Below are positions 44,676-53,320 of a DNA stretch of 64,000 nt, in pieces. Made by a program: the position numbers and the translations under genes. The notes beneath the pieces were generated by a model. It ran no database searches. It worked only from the letters and a program-made list of their open reading frames with translations, and had not been told where the DNA came from. Numbering within the stretch: position 1 is the first letter of the stretch; the number at the start of each line of letters is the position of its first letter. This DNA is from a bacterium (GTDB lineage Bacteria > Bacteroidota > Bacteroidia > Bacteroidales > Muribaculaceae): the NCBI GenBank assembly GCA_004563195.1, contig SFTJ01000021.1, positions 8,663-72,662 of the forward strand, given 5' to 3'.

Positions 44676-45872
44676 TTATCTGATGCGTTTTTCGCCTTTG
44701 AATACCACGATAAACGCGCCTTTAAATTTCTTTCTTATTTTATTTTGCAAAGATAATGCTTCTTTTTTATCTGTCAGTGTTCCAAATGTATATTTATATA
44801 TTCCTTTTTCGTAATAATAGTTAACGGGACTAAGTCCTTTTAACTCAGGAGCACCGTCTTTCAACTTTTTGGTGCTGGTGAGGAATTGTATTTTATACAC
44901 CTCGGTGTTATCATCGATTAGTGTTTCGGGCTGCGATACCTTACCACCTTCGTTGCCGCTATCCGATTTCGCTTCTACTTTGCTCTCAACGGTTTCTTCG
45001 TTTTGATTATCTTTTTTCGATTTCTTTTTGTCCTCGGATTTCTTCTTGTCTTGATTTTTTGATTTCGACTTATCATCTGTAGCGCTATGATAACTTGCCT
45101 TATAGCTTTTTACCGCATTAAATAATGATTTGGCAAGTTTTTCTTGACCGCTTTCCGAGTCGAGAAAACTTTCCACAGTGGGATTGCAGATAAAATCGAG
45201 TTCCACAAGCACAGCCGGCATCGATGTTCGTGCAAGCACCCAAAATCCGGCTTGTCGCACACCATTATTTTTGCGCTTTGCCACCTTGGAAAACTCCTGC
45301 TGCACGCGCGAAGCTAATTCAAGGCTCTGCTTAACGTGCTGATTCTGACTGATTTCAAAGATTATATACGATTCCGATGAATTGGGATCAAAACCCTCAT
45401 AAGTGGTAGAGTAATCTTTTTCGAGTTTCATCACCGAGTTCTCTCGCATTGCCACAGCCAGGTTGTCATCGTTTTTATGCATACCCAGCACATAGGTAGC
45501 TGCGCCGTTAATGCTTTTTCGATTCTTATTCTTCTTATCTACCGAATTGGTGTGAATCGAGATAAATAAGTTGCCATGCGCTTTATTTGCCACATTGGCA
45601 CGCTCTTGCAAGGTGAGAAAGCGGTCGGTTTTGCGAGTATACACCACCTTGGTGTTGCTGCAATTTTCCTCTATCAATTTACCCAGCTTCAGAGCCACGC
45701 CTAAATTGATGTTTTTCTCGCAGGCCTTAACGCCCACCGCACCCACATCGTGCCCGCCATGTCCGGCATCTATCACCACCACAAAATCTTTGGCGAATGA
45801 AGAAATCGGACTTACCACAACAGAAATTATCAGTACATATGTAAGAAATAAAAGTCTCAAAATTCCGGTCAT
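44676..45872 (-). CDS. N-acetylmuramoyl-L-alanine amidase (Amidase_3)
   Basis: Exported zinc amidase that cuts the stem peptide off peptidoglycan, probably during cell separation. Signal peptide (LRLLFLTYVLIISVVVS), catalytic domain at ~30-250 with VVIDAGHGGHDVGAVG, the zinc Glu in EKNINLGVAL, FISIHTNS and the catalytic Glu in VLVELDFICN. A Lys/Asp/Ser-rich low-complexity linker (~255-320) leads to a C-terminal SPOR-like domain (VYKIQFLTSTKKL ... FKGAFIVVFKGEKRI) that would bind bare glycan strands at the septum. First gene of the pair with MCE. Confidence 0.93.
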   Translation of the reverse strand: MTGILRLLFLTYVLIISVVVSPISSFAKDFVVVIDAGHGGHDVGAVGVKACEKNINLGVALKLGKLIEENCSNTKVVYTRKTDRFLTLQERANVANKAHGNLFISIHTNSVDKKNKNRKSINGAATYVLGMHKNDDNLAVAMRENSVMKLEKDYSTTYEGFDPNSSESYIIFEISQNQHVKQSLELASRVQQEFSKVAKRKNNGVRQAGFWVLARTSMPAVLVELDFICNPTVESFLDSESGQEKLAKSLFNAVKSYKASYHSATDDKSKSKNQDKKKSEDKKKSKKDNQNEETVESKVEAKSDSGNEGGKVSQPETLIDDNTEVYKIQFLTSTKKLKDGAPELKGLSPVNYYYEKGIYKYTFGTLTDKKEALSLQNKIRKKFKGAFIVVFKGEKRIR

Positions 45873-45998
45873 CTCAATATATAAATGCTTATTACCTCAC
45901 AAATTTAAGAAATATCAATCAATTAGAGCCATTTTTATCAAAAAAAACGCGAATTAAAAATCTTCTAAACCGATATAAAACATATATTTGCACTACTC

Positions 45999-46029
45999 TT
46001 GCAGAAATCGCAAAGATGAACTAAATTTG
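45999..46029 (+). promoter_or_regulatory. promoter of aroE-comEC
   Basis: TTG (45999-46001), 20 bases, TAAATTTG (46022-46029), 13 bases before the first ATG. A second -7-like TATATTTG lies at 45983-45990. Confidence 0.6.
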
Positions 46030-46042
46030 TAATACAAAACAA

Positions 46043-46810
46043 ATGAATTGCAATATGTCACAGAAGCCCGAAAAATTATATGGATTGTTAGGTCATCCCT
46101 TGATTCACTCATTTTCGCAGATTTATTTCAACCAAAAATTCGCTGCCGAAAATATTAGTGCCGAATACATCAATTTCGATATCCCCGACATCGATTTCAT
46201 TATGGAAATTATTGCCGAGAACCACAACTTGTGTGGACTCAATGTCACTATTCCTTATAAAGAACAAGTAATTCCATATCTCAACGAACTCGATGACGCA
46301 GCTCGCGAAGTGGGTGCTGTGAATGTGATTAAAGTAATTCGCGAAAAGGACAACGTAAAACTCAAGGGCTACAACTCCGATATCATTGGCTTCAGCGACT
46401 CTATTGCACCCCTATTGAAGCCTCACCACACTTCGGCTCTAATTCTTGGCACCGGCGGTGCTTCTAAAGCCGTGGCTTATGCTTTGCAAAAATTAGGATT
46501 GACAGTTCAGTTCGTGTCGCGTCGCAAAACTGCCAACACATTAGTGTATGAGGAACTCACCAAGCAGCACTTTAAGGAAAGTAAAGTGATAGTAAATACC
46601 ACACCGTTGGGCATGTATCCCAACATCGACACTTGCCCCGACATTCCTTATCGTTTCCTCACCGAGCAACACCTTTGCTACGATTTGATCTACAATCCCG
46701 AAGAAACTATGTTTATGAAGGAATCGAAAAAGTACGGCGCTGAGGTGAAAAACGGTCTCGAAATGCTCTTGCTTCAAGCATTTGCATCTTATAATATTTG
46801 GAATAAGTAA
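46043..46810 (+). CDS. aroE: shikimate dehydrogenase
   Basis: NADPH-dependent reduction of 3-dehydroshikimate in the chorismate pathway. 255 residues from ATG 46043; ATG 46055 (codon 5) is also possible. Substrate-binding LLGHPLIHSFSQIYFN, catalytic Lys in NVTIPYKEQ, cofactor loop LGTGGASKAVAYAL and SRRKT for NADPH are visible. Slightly short for AroE but complete. comEC follows 42 bases downstream. Confidence 0.96.
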   Translation: MNCNMSQKPEKLYGLLGHPLIHSFSQIYFNQKFAAENISAEYINFDIPDIDFIMEIIAENHNLCGLNVTIPYKEQVIPYLNELDDAAREVGAVNVIKVIREKDNVKLKGYNSDIIGFSDSIAPLLKPHHTSALILGTGGASKAVAYALQKLGLTVQFVSRRKTANTLVYEELTKQHFKESKVIVNTTPLGMYPNIDTCPDIPYRFLTEQHLCYDLIYNPEETMFMKESKKYGAEVKNGLEMLLLQAFASYNIWNK

Positions 46811-46852
46811 CGGTTAGCACTTTTTGCACTCACCTTTCTTGCTCTCCACCTT

Positions 46853-48901
46853 ATGTATTCTCCACTATCCCGAACGCCCGTTGTGCGCATAGCATTGCCT
46901 TTTGCATTAGGCATTATGGCATGGCATTGCACCACATCGGTTGCTTTTGGGCTGATTACTTTGTCAGTGGGTGTAGCATCAGCAATAGCTTTCAGTTTTA
47001 TAGGTCGACATAATCCTATGGTGCGCTATCGCGTTGTGCCGTGGCATTCGCTGGCAATTGCATTGATTTCTATTGCCGCCGGATGGTTTGCTGCGTATGT
47101 GGCTGCGCCCAAGTGTATCAATCTCGAAGATGTGAACGGAAAAGTGGTGACCGGCAACATCCGGTCGGTGAAATACACACAAAAATCGATGTCGATGCAC
47201 GTGGAGAGCAGCGAACTGGGCTCCATTCTGCTCAGCACTAAGGGGCACAACCGCCGATTGCGCATTGGCACCAACATAGCATTTCGCGCCAATTTACAGG
47301 AAACCGCCAACCTTGGCAACCCCTTTGAATTCGACTATAAGCAATATCTCTACAATCGCGGCATCATCTACACCCAGCACACCGATGTAGCTCATATAGT
47401 GCCGCTATCTCTCAATGAGGGTATTTTATATAAGGTGGGACACTATCGCGAAACTATAGAAAATCTTATCAAAAGCACCGATTTGTCGCACGACGCCAAG
47501 GGATTTATGATAGCGCTTATTCTTGGCAACAACGACTACATCACTCCGCAGTCGCACGATTCGTTCTCAAAAGCGGGTGCTGCTCACATATTGGCTGTAA
47601 GCGGTTTGCATGTGGGCATTATCGCTATGATAATATGGTGTGTGCTTTTCCCTCTCGACTATTATGGATTTCGTCGACTTCGATTACTCATCACAATAGT
47701 TATTATTGCAGCGTATGCCGTTTTCACAGGTTTAAGTCCATCGGTGGTGCGAGCGTCAATTATGACAACTTTCACATTTGCCGAATTTTTGCTCTTCAGG
47801 CGAAACACTTCACTCAATGCTCTGTTCGTGGCGGCATTGATTATTCTCATATTCTCGCCGTTTTCGCTTTTCGAAGTGGGATTTCAGTTGAGTTTCTGCA
47901 CCGTGGCTGCCATTTTGATTATTGTGCCCAAACTCAGGGAAATAGTCAATCCCAAGAATCGCATACTCAACTACATTTTGTCGTCGATTTGGGTATCGCT
48001 GGCTGCTATGATAAGCACTTCAGCCATTACGGCATATTATTTTCACAGCATTCCGTTGTTGGCATTTGTCACCAACTTGATAATTCTGCCGGCGCTGCCT
48101 GTGATTATGGTGGTTTACATCATCTATGTTGTGATTCTCATAGCTTTCGGCGAGGTTTCCATATTCACTGCCGTAATCGATGGGTCGTATCAAGTGATTT
48201 ATCACATAGTTTCGTTTGTATCGGGATTAGGCATTTCGCACATCGACTCGGTGTATATCTCTCTCGCAAACACTTTTATCTATTTGGCAATGGTTGCCGT
48301 ATTTTGTCTATGGTTGTACTTTCGTCGTCGTCACCTTATATATATCATGGCATCGCTCGCTGCCGCTATGGTGATTATTGCCGCTCAACACATAATATTT
48401 GTGCCCCGGCAGGGTCTGTTCATTCTTAATGATTTCAGATGCACTCCGGTGTTTTACTTTCATCAACACAAGGGCTATCTATGGGTACTCGATGAAGAAC
48501 CCGATGCTTATGAGTTTGAATCGCGCCACAAGGGGATGCTGGCATATTATGGAATCAACCAAATAGATGTGATAAGCGCCGACACCGTCAACATCGCGGA
48601 CGGCAGTAAAATAATTTCACCATTTGCCTCGATTGCAGGCAAAAATATGGTGATAATCAATGATAATAAATGGAAGAAAATTCGTTTCGACAATCCCGTT
48701 GATGTGGATTATGTGATTGTCACCAAGCGATATCATTCGCCGTTCAAAAACTTTGAGCAATTATTCGGCAAGGGTAAAATTGTGCTCTCCGGCGATATTT
48801 ACATCAAACAACACCAAATAATGCAGAACGAACTTACCGAACTTGGCATTCCCTACTACTCGGTTAAAGACAGCGGGGCTTTGACAATGATGCTTGAATA
48901 A
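46853..48901 (+). CDS. ComEC/Rec2 family membrane protein
   Basis: Inner-membrane channel family for DNA uptake, 682 residues. An N-terminal DUF4131-like part with two to three membrane segments (to ~190) precedes the Competence domain (~220-490) with GAAHILAVSGLHVGIIA and the TGLSPSVVRASIM block. The C-terminal ~150 residues are soluble, but I see no HxHxDH, so the metallo-beta-lactamase domain of Bacillus ComEC is absent or degenerate, as in other Bacteroidetes. Whether this organism takes up DNA cannot be told. Its end lies 4 bases from the convergent NlpC/P60 gene. Confidence 0.9.
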   Translation: MYSPLSRTPVVRIALPFALGIMAWHCTTSVAFGLITLSVGVASAIAFSFIGRHNPMVRYRVVPWHSLAIALISIAAGWFAAYVAAPKCINLEDVNGKVVTGNIRSVKYTQKSMSMHVESSELGSILLSTKGHNRRLRIGTNIAFRANLQETANLGNPFEFDYKQYLYNRGIIYTQHTDVAHIVPLSLNEGILYKVGHYRETIENLIKSTDLSHDAKGFMIALILGNNDYITPQSHDSFSKAGAAHILAVSGLHVGIIAMIIWCVLFPLDYYGFRRLRLLITIVIIAAYAVFTGLSPSVVRASIMTTFTFAEFLLFRRNTSLNALFVAALIILIFSPFSLFEVGFQLSFCTVAAILIIVPKLREIVNPKNRILNYILSSIWVSLAAMISTSAITAYYFHSIPLLAFVTNLIILPALPVIMVVYIIYVVILIAFGEVSIFTAVIDGSYQVIYHIVSFVSGLGISHIDSVYISLANTFIYLAMVAVFCLWLYFRRRHLIYIMASLAAAMVIIAAQHIIFVPRQGLFILNDFRCTPVFYFHQHKGYLWVLDEEPDAYEFESRHKGMLAYYGINQIDVISADTVNIADGSKIISPFASIAGKNMVIINDNKWKKIRFDNPVDVDYVIVTKRYHSPFKNFEQLFGKGKIVLSGDIYIKQHQIMQNELTELGIPYYSVKDSGALTMMLE

Positions 48902-48905
48902 TACA

Positions 48906-49460
48906 TTATTTCACTCGGCCCGATGCCACATAATGCTTGTCGTAATATCGGGCACTCAGTGAGTCGATAACCACGCCTTTCGATCCGGCATGCACAAATT
49001 TTCCATCTACAAGATACAAGCCCACATGGTTTATTCTGTTCTTTCGGCTTGATGATGAGAAAAACACCAAGTCGCCCTCTTGCAATTGTTTTCTTTTTAT
49101 CTCCTTGCAATCTTTTTCGAACATACGGGCGGAATTGCGCTGCAGTTTCTTGTCATATACCTTCAGATAGAGTTGCGACACAAGGCCGGAGCAGTCGGTA
49201 CCGTCTTTGGTGTTGCCTCCGTAGCGATATTTCACACCGAGCCACTCGCCTATCTCTGCATATAATGCCTCGTTGTATTCGCCTTTCTTCAGCACTATAC
49301 CATAGCGGCTCCACCAGCCTGCCGACTTGCCCGTTCCGGCATCTTCACTCGGAAAATACACATCGTCGGTTACCACCTTTTTGCTGCTTCGGCACGAAAC
49401 AAGCGATAATGACATTATTATGCCAACTACTAATAAGCATTTGCTGAGGCTACTCTTCAT
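48906..49460 (-). CDS. NlpC/P60 family lipoprotein peptidase
   Basis: Cell-wall cysteine peptidase, 184 residues, lipid-anchored: signal peptide ends in the lipobox LVSC (Cys23). Catalytic Cys is in GGNTKDGTDCSGLVSQLY and the His in INHVGLYLVDGKFVHAG, both in the usual C40 arrangement. Likely cleaves stem peptides between D-Glu and diaminopimelate. It stands alone on the minus strand, with a long nested hairpin 25 bases upstream. Confidence 0.94.
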   Translation of the reverse strand: MKSSLSKCLLVVGIIMSLSLVSCRSSKKVVTDDVYFPSEDAGTGKSAGWWSRYGIVLKKGEYNEALYAEIGEWLGVKYRYGGNTKDGTDCSGLVSQLYLKVYDKKLQRNSARMFEKDCKEIKRKQLQEGDLVFFSSSSRKNRINHVGLYLVDGKFVHAGSKGVVIDSLSARYYDKHYVASGRVK

Positions 49461-49484
49461 CGATATATCTATATTTATAAAATT

Positions 49485-49528
49485 TTTAAGCCAAAGTTAA
49501 GCAATATTTTGCAAAACTTTGGCTTAAA
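49485..49528 (-). terminator. long nested hairpin downstream of DUF5606 gene
   Basis: TTTAAGCCAAAGTT (49485-49498) and AACTTTGGCTTAAA (49515-49528) form a perfect 14-bp stem; inside, GCAA/TTGC pair again. AATTTTATAAAT follows on the minus strand. It ends the DUF5606 transcript and overlaps the space where the NlpC promoter must lie. Confidence 0.7.
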
Positions 49529-49557
49529 TCTATTTTGATGAAAACTTTTTTCTGATA

Positions 49558-49983
49558 TTACTTTTCTTCTTCAGCAGTCTCTTCTTGTGGTTCTTCTTCT
49601 TCGAACTTGGTATAACCGGCTTCTACCAAAATATTATACCATGCTATCACTTTCTTGATATCATTGTTATACACTCTTTCTTGGTCATAGTCGGGCAATA
49701 CTTGCAAGAAGAATTCCTTCAAACTTTCGGGAGTCTTGTAATCGTTGGCATTAAGTGTCTTGCCTTCAAATTTTTCATATACCGAAGTAAACACCTTCGA
49801 CAAAGCCACTTCTTCACCGTAAGTATACATCGAGATATCGCCGAGCGAAATAATCTTATCGCGAGTATATGCCGGCATACGCTTCTTGTCCTTTAGACTC
49901 TCTACGATTATTAGGTTCTTGCCGTATGAAACCAATTTATATAGTCCCGGCTTGCCTGAAATTGATAATATTTTCTTTAACAT
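49558..49983 (-). CDS. DUF5606 family protein
   Basis: 141 residues. Starts MLKKILSISGKPGLYKLVSYGKN, a compact beta-rich domain common in Bacteroidetes, then KRMPAYTRDKIISLGDISMYT, a helical part (LKEFFLQVLPDYDQERVYNNDIKKVIAWYN) and an acidic tail of Glu repeats. The family is conserved in the phylum with no known role; Domain naming is from memory. TATCTTTG at 50020-50027 (minus) gives it its own -7 element, behind a terminator of the upstream gene. Confidence 0.85.
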   Translation of the reverse strand: MLKKILSISGKPGLYKLVSYGKNLIIVESLKDKKRMPAYTRDKIISLGDISMYTYGEEVALSKVFTSVYEKFEGKTLNANDYKTPESLKEFFLQVLPDYDQERVYNNDIKKVIAWYNILVEAGYTKFEEEEPQEETAEEEK

Positions 49984-50019
49984 TGTTGTTGGTTTTGTTC
50001 AATAGTTAATAATTCAACG

Positions 50020-50027
50020 CAAAGATA
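50020..50027 (-). promoter_or_regulatory. -7 element of the DUF5606 gene
   Basis: TATCTTTG on the minus strand, 37 bases ahead of the ATG at 49983. No clear -33. Confidence 0.45.
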
Positions 50028-50030
50028 TAA

Positions 50031-50060
50031 CAAAAAAGTGATATGACGAAATCCATCACT
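50031..50060 (-). terminator. terminator of the coaE / T9SS-protein transcript
   Basis: On the minus strand AGTGAT (50055-50060) pairs with ATCACT (50037-50042), followed by TTTTTTG. Short stem but a good T tract, 12 bases past the stop codon. Confidence 0.65.
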
Positions 50061-50071
50061 GCCCTACGGCT

Positions 50072-51292
50072 TTATCGAAGCATCACTTTTGCCACTTTCT
50101 TGCCGTCAACCACCACCATGTAAATTCCTTTGCCGGCACTCACTTCTTTCTTGTTGTGTGCAATGAGTTTACCATCGATGCTATAGACATCAGCTCGATT
50201 CCACTCTCCCGAAATTATAATATTTCCGTTATTTACCATTACTTCGGCATCTGGCATCATGGCTTCTTCTGTGCCTGAGTAGATTTTTTCGACTATTGAG
50301 ATGGGATGAATTACAAAATTCTTGTCGGTAGCTGCCAATACGCCCACCACATCGGCTCGCTGATTGCTGCCGGTGGCATTTACTTCGTTAAGGAAGAGAT
50401 TGTTTATAGTTACAGGATTTGAAGTTGATGGTATTTGCAACTCGCCTTCATTCGAAACTATCGTCACATTATTAAATGCCACAAGTTTTCCTATATAGCT
50501 CAAATCGAGAGCATCGAGCGTCAGTTCCACAGGTTGATTAGGGTCGTAAGTAGAATATCCGTTCTCAACTACAATAGCAGGAATGCGGTTGATAATAGTG
50601 CTTTTGCCTTTGATGCCTGCCGATATCACATCATTCTTTGATGCTGTTGGCAATGCACTCTCACCCACATAGTACATAATATTATCGCCCGATTTTGCAA
50701 TTACATACTTACCATCTGCACTTTGGCTGACATATACTGTTTCGGAAGTGAAAACCACATTGGTGTTTTCTTCTTTCAAAGCCAAATCGGCAGCCGATGC
50801 CACTTCGGTGTATGTATCGCTAGATTCTAAGGTAATTATAATTTTCGACACATAGCATTGATTTCCTTGATCACAACTTATTTGAATATTGCGTGCAGAG
50901 CCTTCCCATATAAGATTAGACAAAGTGCCAACATTTGCCACCCAGTTGTCTAACTTACCATTTGCAAGAACAAACTCCATTTTTGTAATATTGCGCTCTG
51001 CACTAAAATTAAAAACACCTGTATATTGTACTTGTAAATATATAATCTCGCCATTTGTTTGAATTCTCGGCTTAATGTAGTCACCATTGTCAGTAATAGT
51101 AAGAGTACACAAGCCATTCACCATAGGAATATCAGTGACGTATGTAGGATGAGATTTATCCGTAGGCAATTCAAATCCATAGATTTTGCCATCTTCACCA
51201 GGTGTTGAAAAATCGTAAGTGATAACTTGTGCACTCATCACACTTGATATGGCCAAAAAGCAGGCCATAAATAAAAAACGAACAGTTTTCAT
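50072..51292 (-). CDS. secreted protein with T9SS type A sorting tail
   Basis: 406 residues. Cleavable signal peptide (MKTVRFLFMACFLAISSVMSAQ). The N-terminal domain (~25-155) is beta-rich (VITYDFSTPGEDGKIYGF). The middle (~160-325) looks like OB-fold-type repeats (VYVSQSADGKYVIAKSGDNIMYYVG; KLVAFNNVTIVSNEGELQI). The C-terminal ~65 residues are the T9SS sorting domain: ADVYSIDGKLIAHNKK ... AGKGIYMVVVDGKKVAKVMLR. It should be exported to the cell surface. Function unknown. Its ATG overlaps the coaE stop by 4 bases (ATGA), an odd partner for a cytoplasmic enzyme. Confidence 0.82.
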   Translation of the reverse strand: MKTVRFLFMACFLAISSVMSAQVITYDFSTPGEDGKIYGFELPTDKSHPTYVTDIPMVNGLCTLTITDNGDYIKPRIQTNGEIIYLQVQYTGVFNFSAERNITKMEFVLANGKLDNWVANVGTLSNLIWEGSARNIQISCDQGNQCYVSKIIITLESSDTYTEVASAADLALKEENTNVVFTSETVYVSQSADGKYVIAKSGDNIMYYVGESALPTASKNDVISAGIKGKSTIINRIPAIVVENGYSTYDPNQPVELTLDALDLSYIGKLVAFNNVTIVSNEGELQIPSTSNPVTINNLFLNEVNATGSNQRADVVGVLAATDKNFVIHPISIVEKIYSGTEEAMMPDAEVMVNNGNIIISGEWNRADVYSIDGKLIAHNKKEVSAGKGIYMVVVDGKKVAKVMLR

Positions 51293-51864
51293 AATGATTT
51301 AGTTAAAAGGGTTAATAGTTGATTTGTTAATGATTTGTTTTCATCATTAATTATATATTCCACTCTATTGTTTTTGATATTTGAATAATCTTGGCTTGCG
51401 ATTCGAGCCATCACTTGCTCGCGTGTCAAACCGCTGCGTTTTATCACTCTCTCTATTCGCTTTTCCACAGGCGCGGTCACAAGCCATACAGCATCAGCCA
51501 GTTTATCAAGTCCGCTTTCTTGTGGCAATGCGGTCTCGAAAAAAAAATACTCATCGTTGCACTTGCCGGCAAGTGACATTATTTCTGCCACTACACGTGG
51601 ATGCACTATGCTGTTTACCGTTTTCAATGCTTCGGCATTGCCAAAGATAATCTTGCTAAGGACATCGCGGTTCACCATTCCTTGATGCGTAATAACATCA
51701 TCACCAAAGGCCTCGCGCAATTCTCGCTTCACATCTTCCGACCTATTCATTAGCAGTTTGGCTCGAGAATCGCAGTCGTAAACGCTATATCCCAGCAATG
51801 TAAGCAGATGCGACACTACGCTTTTTCCACTTCCTATCCCTCCGGATATTGCTACCAGTTTCAT
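51289..51864 (-). CDS. coaE: dephospho-CoA kinase
   Basis: Last step of coenzyme A synthesis: ATP-dependent phosphorylation of the ribose 3'-OH. P-loop kinase of 191 residues with ISGGIGSGKSVVSHLL (6-21), the DCDSRAKLLM block and the CoaE lid region IVHPRVVAEIM ... PQESGLDKLADAVWLVTAPVEKRIERVI. Overlaps the YbbR gene upstream and the T9SS-tailed gene downstream by 4 bases each, so all three are probably coupled. Confidence 0.96.
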   Translation of the reverse strand: MKLVAISGGIGSGKSVVSHLLTLLGYSVYDCDSRAKLLMNRSEDVKRELREAFGDDVITHQGMVNRDVLSKIIFGNAEALKTVNSIVHPRVVAEIMSLAGKCNDEYFFFETALPQESGLDKLADAVWLVTAPVEKRIERVIKRSGLTREQVMARIASQDYSNIKNNRVEYIINDENKSLTNQLLTLLTKSL

Positions 51865-52838
51865 TGATCCAATTTTTCTATAATATACTCTACGCTATCC
51901 ATGTTTAACGACACGTTCTTATAAATCATAGGCATTTCGCCTATTCGCACCTCCACCTTGTTGAGCGTGGGCGAATAAAGAATATCATTATAATCTACTA
52001 TTGCCGATATTTGTTTGTCAAAGTTGTTGTACTGACTTTGCGGTACAAGATACGACACTTTCACCGTGGGCGGGAAAGTTATGACATTGATGTTTTCCGG
52101 CTTATTTTTCACGATAACCGGTATCACTCGCTCGCGCTTGATAAGCTTTTCTACCGGCACCATCACTGTGATTTCGCGTGGTTCAATTCTTGCACCTGCT
52201 ATGGGCGAAATAGTTACTTTTCTATATAGTGTATCGGTGAGTTCTTTCTCATCTACGTGATAGGTATACACCTCATTAACGCCTGCAAGACGTTCACTGC
52301 TGCCGTACACCTTCACAGAGTCGGACGACATCACCACATTGCCCACTATCTCATACTGCATATTTGGGCGAGCCACAAAATCGAGCAAAATGGGCACTTG
52401 CTTCACATCGCGACGCGGGTCTACATAGCGCAACGATATCGAGTCGGGCATGACGCTATTGATAGTGGATTCCTTGCCGTATTTTTCACGAACTATTGCA
52501 TTGAGCTGCAATTCATTGATTCGAAACACGTTGTTGCCCATGTCGTATTCCGAAAAGTTGATTTCAATATTTGATTTTTTCTTAAATATCACATTGATGG
52601 CTGTTTCTTTTATCGAAACGTTAATCTGATGTGGCGGATCGGTCAGGAACAACACCGAATCGGGCACATTCACTATACTGAAAGGCAATTCCACATCGTG
52701 TATTCGGGGCTTATTGGCTGTGTTAAACACCCAAAACACGGTAGATATCAACACAAAGAACAAATACAGCAATAATTTCTTTGCTACATTGCTCTTAATC
52801 ATCGATTTGAGTTTTTCGATTAGTTCCGATTTTGCCAT
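51861..52838 (-). CDS. YbbR (CdaR-like) domain protein
   Basis: 325 residues: cytoplasmic start, one membrane helix (KLLLYLFFVLISTVFWVFN, ~21-39), then an extracytoplasmic part built of beta-rich YbbR repeats (for example VELPFSIVNVPDSVLFLTDPP; VPILLDFVARPNMQYEIVGNV; VIPVIVKNKPENINVITFPP). In Firmicutes CdaR regulates the diadenylate cyclase CdaA; no cdaA gene is nearby here. In Bacteroidetes it sits with yajC and coaE, as in this window. Confidence 0.9.
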   Translation of the reverse strand: MAKSELIEKLKSMIKSNVAKKLLLYLFFVLISTVFWVFNTANKPRIHDVELPFSIVNVPDSVLFLTDPPHQINVSIKETAINVIFKKKSNIEINFSEYDMGNNVFRINELQLNAIVREKYGKESTINSVMPDSISLRYVDPRRDVKQVPILLDFVARPNMQYEIVGNVVMSSDSVKVYGSSERLAGVNEVYTYHVDEKELTDTLYRKVTISPIAGARIEPREITVMVPVEKLIKRERVIPVIVKNKPENINVITFPPTVKVSYLVPQSQYNNFDKQISAIVDYNDILYSPTLNKVEVRIGEMPMIYKNVSLNMDSVEYIIEKLDQ

Positions 52839-52944
52839 GTTGTAATAATAAAAAAATAATCACTGCTTTAAGAAAAGAGACATTCCGTGCACAGCCAAAG
52901 CAGATGCTTTGTGCACAAAATGTCTCAAAAATGTTTATTGTCAA

Positions 52945-53292
52945 TTATGCCTTTTGACCGTCGCCATTAGCTTGGCTGTCGTTGGCATCTTGAGCAGTAG
53001 CATAGATAGAACTCTTGTCGATGCGAATTCTTACGTTATCGGCAATCTCCAAAATCACCACATTTGAGTCAGGCTTGATATCCTTGATTTTGCCATAGAT
53101 ACCACCTGCTGTTACCACCTTATCGCCGTTTTGCAATTTTTCGCGGAATTGACGTATTTCCTTCTGGCGCTTGGTTTGTGGGCGAATCATAAAGAAATAG
53201 AATATTGCTATCAACGCAATAATCATAAAGATGCTGCTGAAAGCACTTGTGCCTTGCTGAGCTTCTTGTAATAAAATGCTTAGAATTGTCAT
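52945..53292 (-). CDS. yajC: preprotein translocase subunit YajC
   Basis: 115 residues: one membrane helix (SSIFMIIALIAIFYFFMIRPQ) ending in the family RPQ-KRQKE motif, then a small beta domain (LQNGDKVVTAGGIYGKIKDI). Auxiliary part of the SecDF-YajC complex. It follows nusB by 28 bases. Confidence 0.96.
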   Translation of the reverse strand: MTILSILLQEAQQGTSAFSSIFMIIALIAIFYFFMIRPQTKRQKEIRQFREKLQNGDKVVTAGGIYGKIKDIKPDSNVVILEIADNVRIRIDKSSIYATAQDANDSQANGDGQKA

Positions 53293-53320
53293 AATTGATG
53301 TTTATTGTAAATAATTCTGA

